Notes: generated by a model from the sequence alone, not told the origin. Shown: positions 1 through 6,846, counted from the first letter of the stretch. The stretch is 9,631 nucleotides of DNA from Algoriphagus sp. (GCA_023255285.1 JALRIY010000079.1:1-9631), one strand, 5' to 3'. Numbers and translations: made by a program.

Positions 1-428
1 ACTCCCATCAAGATCGCCACGTGGCTATCGTGCCCGCAGGCATGCATCACGCCGGTTTGCTGCCCATTGTAGGTGGCGGTGACGTTAGATTTGAAAGGTA
101 AGTCTACGCGTTCGGTCACGGGTAGTGCATCCATATCGGCACGTAGGGCAACCATGGGTCCAGGCTTGCCGCCACGCAAAATACCAACCACTCCGGTAGT
201 GGCTACCCCTTCTTGTACCTCAATGCCTAAGGAGCGCAAGTGGTCGGCTACCTTTTTGGCAGTACGCGTTTCTTCGTTGCCTAGCTCTGGGTACTGGTGA
301 ATGTCGCGTCTCCAGTCGATGACTTTGGTTTCGATGGCTGCCGCCATTTGATCAATGCTGGGGCGAAGTTTGCTTTGGGCAATAGCCGTGCTACTCAAGA
401 GCAGCAGGGGAAGGATTAATTTCTTCAT
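1..428 (-). CDS. M20-family amidohydrolase (M20D-like), N-terminal part, exported
   Basis: This is the N-terminal 142 residues of a zinc-dependent amidohydrolase/carboxypeptidase of the M20 family (hippurate hydrolase or N-acyl-amino-acid hydrolase type), which cleaves amide bonds of N-acylated amino acids or related compounds. The gene starts at the ATG read from 428-426 and runs off the left edge. Residues 1-17 form a clear signal peptide: lysines at 2-3, a leucine-rich core, and an AIA cleavage site before Gln18. The mature protein is therefore expected outside the cytoplasm. Family motifs are present: RDIHQYPELG (41-50), ALRADMDALP (94-103) and the metal-binding HACGHD (129-134), in which Cys131 and His133 are probable ligands. 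The catalytic glutamate and C-terminal metal ligands lie outside the window. The gene is divergent from the SDR gene. No convincing promoter was seen on its own strand. Family assignment is firm; the substrate is unknown. Confidence 0.93.
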   Translation of the reverse strand, partial: MKKLILPLLLLSSTAIAQSKLRPSIDQMAAAIETKVIDWRRDIHQYPELGNEETRTAKKVADHLRSLGIEVQEGVATTGVVGILRGGKPGPMVALRADMDALPVTERVDLPFKSNVTATYNGQQTGVMHACGHDSHVAILMG

Positions 429-487
429 AGCTAGGATTAGCGATTGGTAGTAATCTTGAAAGTTTAAATCTAAATCAACGAATGAAA

Positions 488-520
488 TTTGCATGAAATT
501 TTGGATAAAGCCTAGGTTTG
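488..520 (+). promoter_or_regulatory. Bacteroidota-type promoter of the SDR gene
   Basis: TAGGTTTG at 513-520 matches the Bacteroidota -7 consensus TAnnTTTG exactly. TTTG at 488-491 lies 21 bases upstream and fits the -33 element. Transcription would begin near 526, giving a leader of about 40 bases before the ATG at 569. This excludes an in-frame TTG at 518 as the translation start, because that codon sits inside the -7 element. The consensus is established for the phylum; the site itself was read by eye. Confidence 0.6.
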
Positions 521-568
521 CAGAACTTTTCGGTGGAAAATGGCTTTACTAGGAGAAACAAACAGGCA

Positions 569-1267
569 ATGGAATTAAAAAATAAAGTAGCCGTGGTCAC
601 AGGCGTAAGCAAAGGACTCGGGTTGGAAATCGTCAAGGGGTTACTTGAAAAAGGGACAGTCGTAGCGGGCTGGGGAAGAAACCAACCGGATTTTAATCAT
701 CCCCATTTTCATTTCTTCTCCTGCGATGTGGCAGACGAAGCACAGGTAGCCAGAGCATATACCGATACGGTAGCCGCTTTGGGAGCAGACATCCGCATTT
801 TGGTAAACAATGCCGGCTTTGGCGTGGCAGGCGCCCTAGAAAGCATGGCTACTGCAGATTGGAAATCCATGTTTGACACCAATGTCCATGGTATTTTTTA
901 TACGACCAAACGACTCATTCCTGCCATGAAAGCAGCAGACGAAGGACATATTCTCAACGTGGCCTCCATCGCTGGACTCAATGGCGTAGCCAACTTTGCG
1001 GGTTATGTAGGCACCAAACATGCCGTGCGCGGCATTTCCCACTCCCTCTACATGGAGCTTCGTGACTATGGAATCAAGGTATCTACCATCTATCCAGGAT
1101 CCATCCAAACCCACTTCTTCGATGATATTCCGGGTATGGATGCACACGAACACATGATGCGGGCGGAGGATGTAGCACAAACTGTTGTGCAAACCCTGGA
1201 AACACATCCGAACTATTTTGTAGTCGATGTAGAATGCCGTCCACTTCGTCCAAAAGGGAAAAAATAG
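569..1267 (+). CDS. Short-chain dehydrogenase/reductase (classical SDR)
   Basis: This 232-residue cytoplasmic NAD(P)-dependent oxidoreductase has a complete classical SDR fold. The cofactor-binding TGVSKGLG motif is at 11-18, NNAG at 80-83, the structural and catalytic Asn at 105, Ser133 in NVASIAG, and the YxxxK pair Tyr146/Lys150. The PG motif after the active site (YPGSIQT) is also present. The length is slightly short for the family (usually about 250), because the C-terminal substrate region is compact. The frame stays open upstream to a TTG at 518, but that codon lies within the promoter. The ATG at 569 begins the usual MELKNKVAVVTG start and has AGGAG at 551-555, rather far upstream. 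The substrate cannot be told from sequence; annotations such as 3-oxoacyl-ACP reductase would be over-specific. The gene appears monocistronic. Confidence 0.93.
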   Translation: MELKNKVAVVTGVSKGLGLEIVKGLLEKGTVVAGWGRNQPDFNHPHFHFFSCDVADEAQVARAYTDTVAALGADIRILVNNAGFGVAGALESMATADWKSMFDTNVHGIFYTTKRLIPAMKAADEGHILNVASIAGLNGVANFAGYVGTKHAVRGISHSLYMELRDYGIKVSTIYPGSIQTHFFDDIPGMDAHEHMMRAEDVAQTVVQTLETHPNYFVVDVECRPLRPKGKK

Positions 1268-1325
1268 AATAGGATTATCCGCAATCGTGCCAGTACTCAG
1301 TATAGCTATTTAAAAGTGTGGGAAT

Positions 1326-1347
1326 CGTTGACAGACTATAGTCAACG
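1326..1347. repeat. Small inverted repeat / hairpin downstream of the SDR gene
   Basis: CGTTGAC (1326-1332) and GTCAACG (1341-1347) form a 7-bp perfect stem with an 8-base loop. The loop side also contains a 10-base self-complementary segment, GACTATAGTC (1334-1343). GTCAAC is then repeated directly at 1348-1353. No T-tract follows, so it is not a standard intrinsic terminator. It may be a weak RNA structure or a fragment of a dispersed intergenic repeat. The rest of the 246-base spacer between the SDR and gldA holds only the promoter listed separately. Confidence 0.4.
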
Positions 1348-1451
1348 GTCAACAGCTTACCTAATTGAACCTCAAACCTTTTTTTCTCTGGTTAGTGGTG
1401 AAAAAGCGGATAATCAGAAAAATAGAAACTAGCATACCTGAAAAATCGCCC

Positions 1452-1481
1452 TTGTCGTTCCAAGTGCAATCTGTATTTTTG
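1452..1481 (+). promoter_or_regulatory. Bacteroidota-type promoter of the gldAFG operon
   Basis: TTG at 1452-1454 and TATTTTTG at 1474-1481 match the -33 and -7 elements of the Bacteroidota sigma-ABfr consensus (TTG, then TAnnTTTG) with a 19-base spacer. Transcription would start around 1487, leaving a leader of about 25-30 bases before the gldA ATG at 1514. This also argues against a GTG start at 1481, which would begin with the last base of the -7 element. Confidence 0.65.
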
Positions 1482-1513
1482 TGGGTACTCGATTTGCATT
1501 GAATCGCCCCAGC

Positions 1514-2425
1514 ATGTCTCTCCAGGTTTCTCAGCTTAGTAAACGATACGGTTCTCAAAAAGCACTGGATGAAGTTAGTTTCTCGGCTTCTCCAGGCCGA
1601 ATTTTGGGCTTTTTGGGTCCTAATGGAGCAGGAAAGTCGACCACGATGAAAATTATTACGGGCTACCTGGCTGCAGATTCAGGATCGGTTAGCCTACTGG
1701 GAGAAGATGCCTTTGCGCATCCCAAAAAATTAGCCGCTCGGATTGGCTACTTGCCTGAGAATAACCCCCTCTACCTGGACAGTTACGTGCGTGAGTTTTT
1801 AGAATTTTCAGGAGGCATCTACGGCATGAAAGCTACCGATATCCGCCGCCGTACGGAGGAGATGATCCGAAAAACTGGTCTTCAAAGCGAGCAACACAAG
1901 AAAATCGGACAGCTATCCAAAGGCTATCGCCAGCGGGTGGGCATTGCACGGGCACTGCTCCATGATCCAGCGTTGGTGATCCTAGATGAGCCCACCACGG
2001 GTTTGGATCCCAATCAGCTCTTGGATATCCGCAACTTGATCTTAGAGGTAGCGGAAAACAAGACCTTGATTTTTTCTACCCACATCATGCAAGAGGTAGA
2101 GGCCGTCTGCCAGGATGTGGTGATCATCAACCAAGGGAAAATCCGATCGGCAGGTTCGCTGGCTGACTTGAAATCGGCTTCCTCCCAGGTAACCTTGATT
2201 CTCGAAACGGAAGAAGCATTGGAATTATCTTGGTTTGAAGGCATCGGAACCCCTAGGTTTGGAAGTAAAGCTCCACAAGAATTAATCCTACTTACTCCAA
2301 ATGCTACAGCAACGCGAAAGGCGATTTTGCAGGTGGTGGCGCAGCGGCAACTCAGCCTGATTCGTTTGGACCAAGACGTTAAAAATTTGGAAACACTTTT
2401 TCGGGAAATCACGCAGGGCCAATGA
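1514..2425 (+). CDS. gldA: Gliding-motility ABC transporter ATP-binding subunit GldA
   Basis: This 303-residue ABC ATPase would power the GldAFG transporter at the inner face of the cytoplasmic membrane. Motifs are complete: Walker A GPNGAGKST (35-43), ABC signature LSKGYRQR (134-141), Walker B LVILDEP (154-160, with Asp158 and catalytic Glu159), D-loop GLDP, and switch His190 in STH. The Q-loop position reads GYLPEN, with Glu82 in place of Gln, as is common in ATPases paired with ABC-2 permeases. Residues from about 215 form a C-terminal extension. The name GldA rests on the ATPase type plus the gldF and gldG genes that follow; other ABC-2 ATPases look similar. The start at 1514 was chosen because the upstream GTG at 1481 overlaps the promoter and MSLQVSQLSKRYG is the natural domain start. 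The stop TGA overlaps the gldF ATG (ATGA). Confidence 0.92.
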   Translation: MSLQVSQLSKRYGSQKALDEVSFSASPGRILGFLGPNGAGKSTTMKIITGYLAADSGSVSLLGEDAFAHPKKLAARIGYLPENNPLYLDSYVREFLEFSGGIYGMKATDIRRRTEEMIRKTGLQSEQHKKIGQLSKGYRQRVGIARALLHDPALVILDEPTTGLDPNQLLDIRNLILEVAENKTLIFSTHIMQEVEAVCQDVVIINQGKIRSAGSLADLKSASSQVTLILETEEALELSWFEGIGTPRFGSKAPQELILLTPNATATRKAILQVVAQRQLSLIRLDQDVKNLETLFREITQGQ

Positions 2426-3141
2426 AAAGCTTATTCTTCAAAGAAATTTTAGCCTTTTTTGGAAGCCTTACTGGCTACCTGGTCTTGGGTTTGTTTTTGA
2501 TGGCCTTGGGTTTGATTGTCTGGGTTTTTCCAGAAACTTCCGTGCTGGATTATGGCTATGCAGATTTGGAGTCCCTTTTTCTATACACCCCCTATGTGTT
2601 TACTTTTTTGATCCCCGCGATTTCCATGCGTAGCTTGGCCGAAGAGCGCCGGGCAGGAACTTGGGAACTGTTGCAGACCTCTCCGCTTAGTTTGGTTCAG
2701 ATCGTCCTGGCCAAGTACCTAGCCCTACTTCTACTTGTTTTTCTAGCCGTACTGCCCACTTTGGGCTATGCCTACTCCATTTCTCTGCTGGGTGATCCTC
2801 CGGGCAACTTGGATTGGGCGGGCTTCTTTGGAAGTTGGCTTGGGCTACTAATGATCGGATCTACTTTTTCCGCTGTGGGCTTGTTTGCGAGTTCGCTGAC
2901 TTCCCAACAAGTGGTGGCCTTTGTGCTCGGTGTATTTCTTTGCTTTATCTTGTACTTTGGATTGACAGCCTTGGCGGGGATGGTACCAGGACAATGGGTC
3001 TATTGGGTGGAGGAACTCAGTTTGAGTTATCGTTATGCTAGCTTGAGCCGAGGAGTGATTGACAGCAGGGACCTCTTTTTTCTGCTAGGGATGATTTGGG
3101 TTTTTCTTGGGGCAACGGTCTTGATTTTGAAGAAGAAATGA
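2422..3141 (+). CDS. gldF: Gliding-motility ABC transporter permease subunit GldF
   Basis: This 239-residue integral membrane protein of the ABC-2 permease type is the channel-forming partner of the GldA ATPase. About six hydrophobic segments are visible, at roughly residues 15-37, 52-68, 95-118, 134-156, 163-185 and 217-236. The cytoplasmic loop motif EERRAGTWELLQTSPLS, between the second and third segments, is the conserved ABC-2 loop expected to contact the ATPase. The length matches GldF proteins (about 240 residues). Its ATG overlaps the gldA stop, and its own TGA overlaps the gldG ATG, so all three are probably translated from one mRNA with coupling. In Flavobacterium johnsoniae, loss of GldA, GldF or GldG abolishes gliding, but the transported substrate is not known. 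Confidence 0.93.
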   Translation: MKSLFFKEILAFFGSLTGYLVLGLFLMALGLIVWVFPETSVLDYGYADLESLFLYTPYVFTFLIPAISMRSLAEERRAGTWELLQTSPLSLVQIVLAKYLALLLLVFLAVLPTLGYAYSISLLGDPPGNLDWAGFFGSWLGLLMIGSTFSAVGLFASSLTSQQVVAFVLGVFLCFILYFGLTALAGMVPGQWVYWVEELSLSYRYASLSRGVIDSRDLFFLLGMIWVFLGATVLILKKK

Positions 3142-4823
3142 ATCGGCTCCTTACAAATCGGCTCCTTTCATTTGGAATTCTAAGCTTGGGCGTCTTAGTA
3201 CTCTTCGGCTTGGGTCAGGCCCTTCGGTTTCGAATTGATCTTACAGAGGAAAAGCGCTATTCCCTACATGCTTCTACGCTTAAGCTCTTGGGAGAAATAG
3301 ACCGTCCTTTACAGGTAGATATTTTATTGACTGGCGATCAACTTCCGGGTGGGATGCGTCGCCTTCAAAAATCCATCGAGGAGACTGTACACACCTTCAA
3401 TGCCTATTCAGCGGAGAGCATTACCGTTTCTTATTTTGATCCTTTGGAAGTAACCGACTCCCTGAAAGAAGATTTTATTTTTACGCTTGCAGATTACGGC
3501 ATTCGCCCGACCAATCTTTTTGTCAACCAGGCGACAGGGCAGCAAACACAACTTATTTTTCCAGGAATCTTGGTGTCAGATGACACCTACGAAATAGGAG
3601 CATTGATTTTGAAAGGGGAGCGAGGCATGTCGGCGGAGCAAACCTTGAATGCTTCCATTGAAAACTTAGAGTTTGAGTTAGCACAGGCTATCCAAAAATT
3701 ATTGTATCCCCAAAAAAGTGCCATTGCCCTAATTATTGGCCATGGAGAACTGGCAGAAGACGATGGTTTTGGGATTGTGGAGGCGCTAGATGGGCGCTAC
3801 GAATTGTTTAAAGTGCCTTTGGAGCAGGCCAAAAAAGTAGAGGACCTAAGTTCCTTTGCTGCGGTATTCATTTTGGGTCCGGACAGCGACTTCACCGATC
3901 GCGAATTATTCCTCTTGGATCAATACTTGATGGGTGGAGGCAATTTGATAGTGGCGTCGGAGGGAGCAAAGTTAGATTTAAGTCAATTGGCGGGAGAAGG
4001 AGCTTTGGCTTTGCCGCAAGAAAATAGCTTGGATCGCCTATTATTTCGGTATGGGATCCGTGTCAACAAGGATCTTATCCAAGATCTCAACTTTGGGGTC
4101 ATTCCAGTGATGGGAGGCAACTTTGGCAACCAAGAGCAGTTCGTTCCCATGCCTTGGCTCTACCATTTTCACGCGAGTCGCGTGCAGGTACATCCCATCA
4201 CCAAAGGGCTGGATCAGGTTGGCTTTCGGTTTGCAAGTAGCCTTGATACCATAAAGGCCGATGGGGTAAAAAAGACCCCCTTACTTTTTACTTCGGAGCG
4301 TTCTCGGGTCTTGCCCCTACCACATCTAGTTAGCATAACGGCAGTTCAAGAACCACCATTAGAATCTGAATTTGGAGTATCCAACCTGCCACTTGCCTAC
4401 TTGTTAGAAGGGGAGTTTACTTCTTTGTTCAAAAATCGATTTGTTCCGGTGGAATTTGCTGGTAGTCAGTTAAAAGAAAGCGGAAAAGGGAAAGTGCTCG
4501 CGCTTGGTGATGCTTCCTTGTTTCAAAGCCAGGTCAACCCAGTAGATCAGGAACCACTTCCGCTTGGAGAGGACCCGATGGAACAAACTACCTTTGCCAA
4601 TAAACAGTTTTTGGAGAACGTAGTGCAGTACTTGACAGACCCAGAAGGCATCATTTCCACACGAACCAAAGTCTTGCAAATTCGTCCCTTGGATAAGGTG
4701 AAGGTTGCAGGAGAAAAGCAATTCTGGCAGTGGATCAATGTGGGTGGACCTGTTTTATTCTTGGTGCTGATAGGCGGTGTTATTGGTTTGTTCCGGGTAA
4801 AACGATTTTCACGAAGGGGTTAA
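3138..4823 (+). CDS. gldG: Gliding-motility ABC transporter auxiliary/substrate-binding subunit GldG
   Basis: This 561-residue membrane-anchored protein is the third component of the GldAFG complex. One hydrophobic segment lies near the N-terminus (about 11-28) and another at the C-terminus (about 535-554), followed by a basic tail (RVKRFSRRG). A large domain that should lie outside the membrane sits between them. The segment after the N-terminal anchor (DLTEEKRYSLHASTLKLL) is typical of GldG and related ABC auxiliary proteins. From about residue 194 (AIALIIGHGELAEDDG) to about 300 there is a glutamine-amidotransferase-like alpha/beta region, as in the ABC auxiliary family. No catalytic Cys-His-Glu triad is evident, so a binding or structural role is more likely than catalysis. 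The ATG at 3138 forms an ATGA overlap with gldF. A TTG 14 codons upstream is inside gldF and was rejected. Confidence 0.93.
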   Translation: MNRLLTNRLLSFGILSLGVLVLFGLGQALRFRIDLTEEKRYSLHASTLKLLGEIDRPLQVDILLTGDQLPGGMRRLQKSIEETVHTFNAYSAESITVSYFDPLEVTDSLKEDFIFTLADYGIRPTNLFVNQATGQQTQLIFPGILVSDDTYEIGALILKGERGMSAEQTLNASIENLEFELAQAIQKLLYPQKSAIALIIGHGELAEDDGFGIVEALDGRYELFKVPLEQAKKVEDLSSFAAVFILGPDSDFTDRELFLLDQYLMGGGNLIVASEGAKLDLSQLAGEGALALPQENSLDRLLFRYGIRVNKDLIQDLNFGVIPVMGGNFGNQEQFVPMPWLYHFHASRVQVHPITKGLDQVGFRFASSLDTIKADGVKKTPLLFTSERSRVLPLPHLVSITAVQEPPLESEFGVSNLPLAYLLEGEFTSLFKNRFVPVEFAGSQLKESGKGKVLALGDASLFQSQVNPVDQEPLPLGEDPMEQTTFANKQFLENVVQYLTDPEGIISTRTKVLQIRPLDKVKVAGEKQFWQWINVGGPVLFLVLIGGVIGLFRVKRFSRRG

Positions 4824-4867
4824 ACGAAAAAACTGGTACCTATTTGCAACTTTTTTAGTACAATTGG

Positions 4868-4880
4868 GTGGGAGGCCCAC
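4868..4880 (+). other. Short hairpin in the gldG-dnaN spacer
   Basis: GTGGG (4868-4872) and CCCAC (4876-4880) form a 5-bp GC-rich stem with a 3-base loop, 45 bases after the gldG stop. No T-tract follows directly, so termination here would be weak at best. The 119-base spacer contains AT-rich stretches such as 4891-4907, including TAAATTTA at 4900-4907, which is one base from the -7 consensus. No -33 partner at correct spacing was found, so a dnaN promoter cannot be fixed. Confidence 0.3.
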
Positions 4881-4942
4881 TGAATTAGCATTTTATTTAT
4901 AAATTTACCACACTAGAGAAAAACTATACCACCCCCTACGAT

Positions 4943-6067
4943 ATGAAATTTATTGTTTCTTCCTCCGCCTTGCTCAAGCAGCTTTCTGCCATCAACGGTG
5001 TAGTGACCACCAATCCTGTGGTACCTATTCTGGAAAACTTTCTTTTTGAAATCAAAGGAGCCGTATTGACCATCACTGCTTCGGATTTGCAGACTTCAAT
5101 GATGACTCAACTCCAGGTGGAAGCTAAGGAAGATGGAAATATCGCAGTGCCTGCACGCATTTTGATTGAGACCTTAAAAAACTTGCCAGAGCAGCCTGTG
5201 ACCTTCAGTATTGATCACGACACCTACGCGGTAGAAATAAGTTCAGACAATGGACGCTACCGTCTTGCTGGCGAAAATGCCACAGATTTTCCAAAAATAC
5301 CTACAGTTAGCAATGCAACTACTGTAGATATGTCTACAGAAGTATTGTCTTCAGCTATTGCAAACACCATTTTTGCAACCTCTTCGGACGAACTTCGTCC
5401 TGCGATGACAGGGGTCTATATCAACTTGAGTCCAACCAACACCACTTTTGTGGCTACAGACGGCCACCGTTTGGTACGCTACCGAAGAGTGGATGTAGCC
5501 TCTAGCAATGGGGCTAGCTTGATCATCCCAAGAAAAGCGCTGAACCTATTGAAGACCACCTTGCCATCTGAGAATGTGCCTGTTTCGGTTGAATTTAACC
5601 AGTCCAATGCTTATTTCAAGTTCAATAATATCAAGATGATCTGTCGTTTAATTGACGAGAGATTCCCGGATTATGAAAATGTGATTCCTGGAGAAAATCC
5701 AAACCGAATGACCATTGATCGTTTGGAGTTTTTGGGTTCCTTGCGACGTATCGCCATCTATGCGAACAAGACTACTCACCAAGTGCGCTTGAAGTTGACA
5801 GGTAGCGAGTTGATGATCTCAGCGGAAGATTTGGACTTCTCCAACGAAGCAAACGAGCGCTTGTCTTGTGACCATGAAGGAGAAGACATAGAGATTGGAT
5901 TCAATGCCAAGTTCTTGGTAGAGATGCTAAACAACCTTTCTTGTAAGGATGTAAGTTTGAAATTCTCGGCGCCGAATCGCGCAGGTTTGATCTTGCCAGT
6001 GACGCAAGATGCCAACGAAGACATCTTGATGTTGGTGATGCCGGTGATGCTCAACAACTACGTATAA
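4943..6067 (+). CDS. dnaN: DNA polymerase III subunit beta (sliding clamp)
   Basis: This 374-residue protein has full family length. It forms the dimeric ring that holds DNA polymerase III on DNA and recruits repair factors. It begins with the canonical MKFIVSSSALLKQL and proceeds through three clamp domains, at about 1-120, 121-250 and 251-374. Recognisable family stretches are NPVVPILENFLFE (about 24-36), ATDGHRLVRYRR in domain 2, ICRLIDERFPDYENVIP linking domains 2 and 3, and a C-terminus rich in Met and Val (LMLVMPVMLNNYV) that contributes to the partner-binding pocket. It lies on the same strand as gldAFG, 119 bases downstream. No dnaA or recF is visible, so this is not evidently the replication origin. 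A strong palindromic terminator follows 19 bases after its stop. Confidence 0.98.
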   Translation: MKFIVSSSALLKQLSAINGVVTTNPVVPILENFLFEIKGAVLTITASDLQTSMMTQLQVEAKEDGNIAVPARILIETLKNLPEQPVTFSIDHDTYAVEISSDNGRYRLAGENATDFPKIPTVSNATTVDMSTEVLSSAIANTIFATSSDELRPAMTGVYINLSPTNTTFVATDGHRLVRYRRVDVASSNGASLIIPRKALNLLKTTLPSENVPVSVEFNQSNAYFKFNNIKMICRLIDERFPDYENVIPGENPNRMTIDRLEFLGSLRRIAIYANKTTHQVRLKLTGSELMISAEDLDFSNEANERLSCDHEGEDIEIGFNAKFLVEMLNNLSCKDVSLKFSAPNRAGLILPVTQDANEDILMLVMPVMLNNYV

Positions 6068-6085
6068 TCAAAACCACCCGCCTTA

Positions 6086-6126
6086 CGAAAAAGCCCGTCC
6101 CGCAATTTGCGGGACGGGCTTTTTCG
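6086..6126. terminator. Bidirectional intrinsic terminator between dnaN and VF530 genes
   Basis: A near-perfect palindrome has two 19-base arms (6086-6104 and 6108-6126) around a 3-base loop (ATT). The GC-rich core GCCCGTCCCGC pairs with GCGGGACGGGC and is flanked by five A on the left and five T on the right. Each strand therefore presents a stem followed by a U-tract. It lies between convergent genes, as expected for a terminator serving both dnaN and the minus-strand operon. Confidence 0.92.
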
Positions 6127-6130
6127 TTCC

Positions 6131-6159
6131 ACCTTTGAGGTTTTTCAAACCTCAAAGGT
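6131..6159. repeat. Second palindrome beside the terminator (possible dispersed repeat)
   Basis: Thirteen-base perfect arms, 6131-6143 (ACCTTTGAGGTTT) and 6147-6159, surround a TTC loop, only 4 bases after the main terminator. It is less GC-rich and has no long T-tract after the stem. It could act as a backup terminator for the minus-strand operon, or it could be a short palindromic intergenic repeat of the kind scattered through Bacteroidota genomes. The repeat reading is inference, since only one copy is in the window. Confidence 0.7.
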
Positions 6160-6172
6160 TTAAGTAAAACCC

Positions 6173-6421
6173 TCAATTCCCCAACGGGCCACCTTCTTTT
6201 TTGGCATCCCGTAACATTTTGAGGTAAAGCCCTTCTACCCGATCCCTTGCCCAGGGTGTTTTGCGTAGAAACTTTAAACTCGAGGCAATGCTAGGATCGT
6301 GCGTAAAGCAGCGAATGGTAATGCGCTCACCCAGGTCTTCCCAACCGTAGAAGGACACCAGTTGGGCGATCATGTCGGCCAAGGTGACTCCGTGGAGGGG
6401 ATTGTTTACTTGTGAATCCAT
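6173..6421 (-). CDS. VF530-type (DUF2132) small protein, putative DNA-binding
   Basis: This 82-residue protein is recognisable as the VF530/DUF2132 family, named after a Vibrio fischeri protein of similar size. The conserved core is seen as NNPLHGVTL (6-14), LVSFYGWEDLG (21-31), IRCFTHDPSI (36-45), SSLKFLRKTPWAR (47-59) and a helical, basic C-terminus (RVEGLYLKMLRDAKK). The family is described as DNA-binding, but its cellular role is not established. It is probably cytoplasmic, with no signal peptide or membrane segment. It starts only 9 bases after the VOC gene and is the last gene of the minus-strand cluster, ending just before the palindromes. Membership is confident; DNA binding in this organism is inferred from the family. 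Confidence 0.9.
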   Translation of the reverse strand: MDSQVNNPLHGVTLADMIAQLVSFYGWEDLGERITIRCFTHDPSIASSLKFLRKTPWARDRVEGLYLKMLRDAKKEGGPLGN

Positions 6422-6430
6422 AGGTATAAG

Positions 6431-6823
6431 TTAGGTCGTCTTGGGTTGAATCAAATCCCAGAGATTTCCATGGAGGTCCGAAAATACGGAAACAATTCCA
6501 AAAGATTCTTCTGCCGGTTCCCTGATAAAGACCACGCCTTTGGAGCGGTAGTTCTCGTAATCTCTCCAAAAGTCGTCGGTATACAGAAACAAAAACACAC
6601 GTCCTCCCGCTTGGCAACCCACCTGGCTAAGTTGGGCTTCGTTGGCAGCCTTGGCCAAGAGCAACTGGCAGCTGGAGCCTTTGGGTGCTATGCGCACCCA
6701 GCGCTTGGTGTCCGTCATCGGCGTGTCTTCCAATAAGTCGAAGCCTAGCGTCTCTGTGTAGTACTGAATGGCCTCGTCGTAGTCTTTTACCAGAAGGGAA
6801 AGTTGTCCAAGTTGTTGGTTCAT
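6431..6823 (-). CDS. VOC-superfamily (glyoxalase/bleomycin-resistance-like) protein
   Basis: This 130-residue single-unit vicinal oxygen chelate protein has paired beta-alpha-beta-beta-beta modules. The first module has LGQLSLLVKDYDEAIQYYTETLGF (5-28). The second ends with FGIVSVFSDLHGNLWDLIQP (108-127), the usual family ending. The normal first metal ligand (His in the xxHxxLxV pattern) is Gln7 here, and the usual C-terminal glutamate is Asp123. Classical divalent-metal chemistry is therefore uncertain. The role could be ligand binding, sequestration or an altered enzyme. It sits 23 bases after the TIM-barrel gene and 9 bases before the VF530 gene on the same strand, so co-transcription is likely. 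No substrate can be assigned. Confidence 0.88.
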   Translation of the reverse strand: MNQQLGQLSLLVKDYDEAIQYYTETLGFDLLEDTPMTDTKRWVRIAPKGSSCQLLLAKAANEAQLSQVGCQAGGRVFLFLYTDDFWRDYENYRSKGVVFIREPAEESFGIVSVFSDLHGNLWDLIQPKTT

Positions 6824-6846
6824 CGGGTGCAGATAATGAGCGTTAC

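Noticed and set aside
73..300. Plus-strand open frame at the left end
   Set aside because: It is antisense to the M20 amidohydrolase, whose metal-binding and signal-peptide motifs are clear.
518..568. Longer N-terminus for the SDR beginning at a TTG codon
   Set aside because: The TTG lies inside the -7 promoter element. The 17 extra residues do not look like SDR sequence, and the ATG at 569 opens the canonical fold.
836..1207. 123-codon open frame antisense to the SDR gene
   Set aside because: It lies wholly within a well-supported gene on the other strand, and its translation resembles no known family.
1273..1415. Invertible promoter segment bounded by the 10-base inverted pair
   Set aside because: The arms are too short for known invertible elements, the gldA promoter lies outside them, and no invertase gene is nearby.
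1361..1558. 65-codon open frame on the minus strand overlapping the gldA start
   Set aside because: It covers the gldA promoter and coding start antisense, has low-complexity content and shows no recognisable domain.
4943..6067. Replication origin next to dnaN
   Set aside because: No dnaA, recF or gyrB, and no cluster of DnaA-box-like repeats, was seen in the adjacent spacers.
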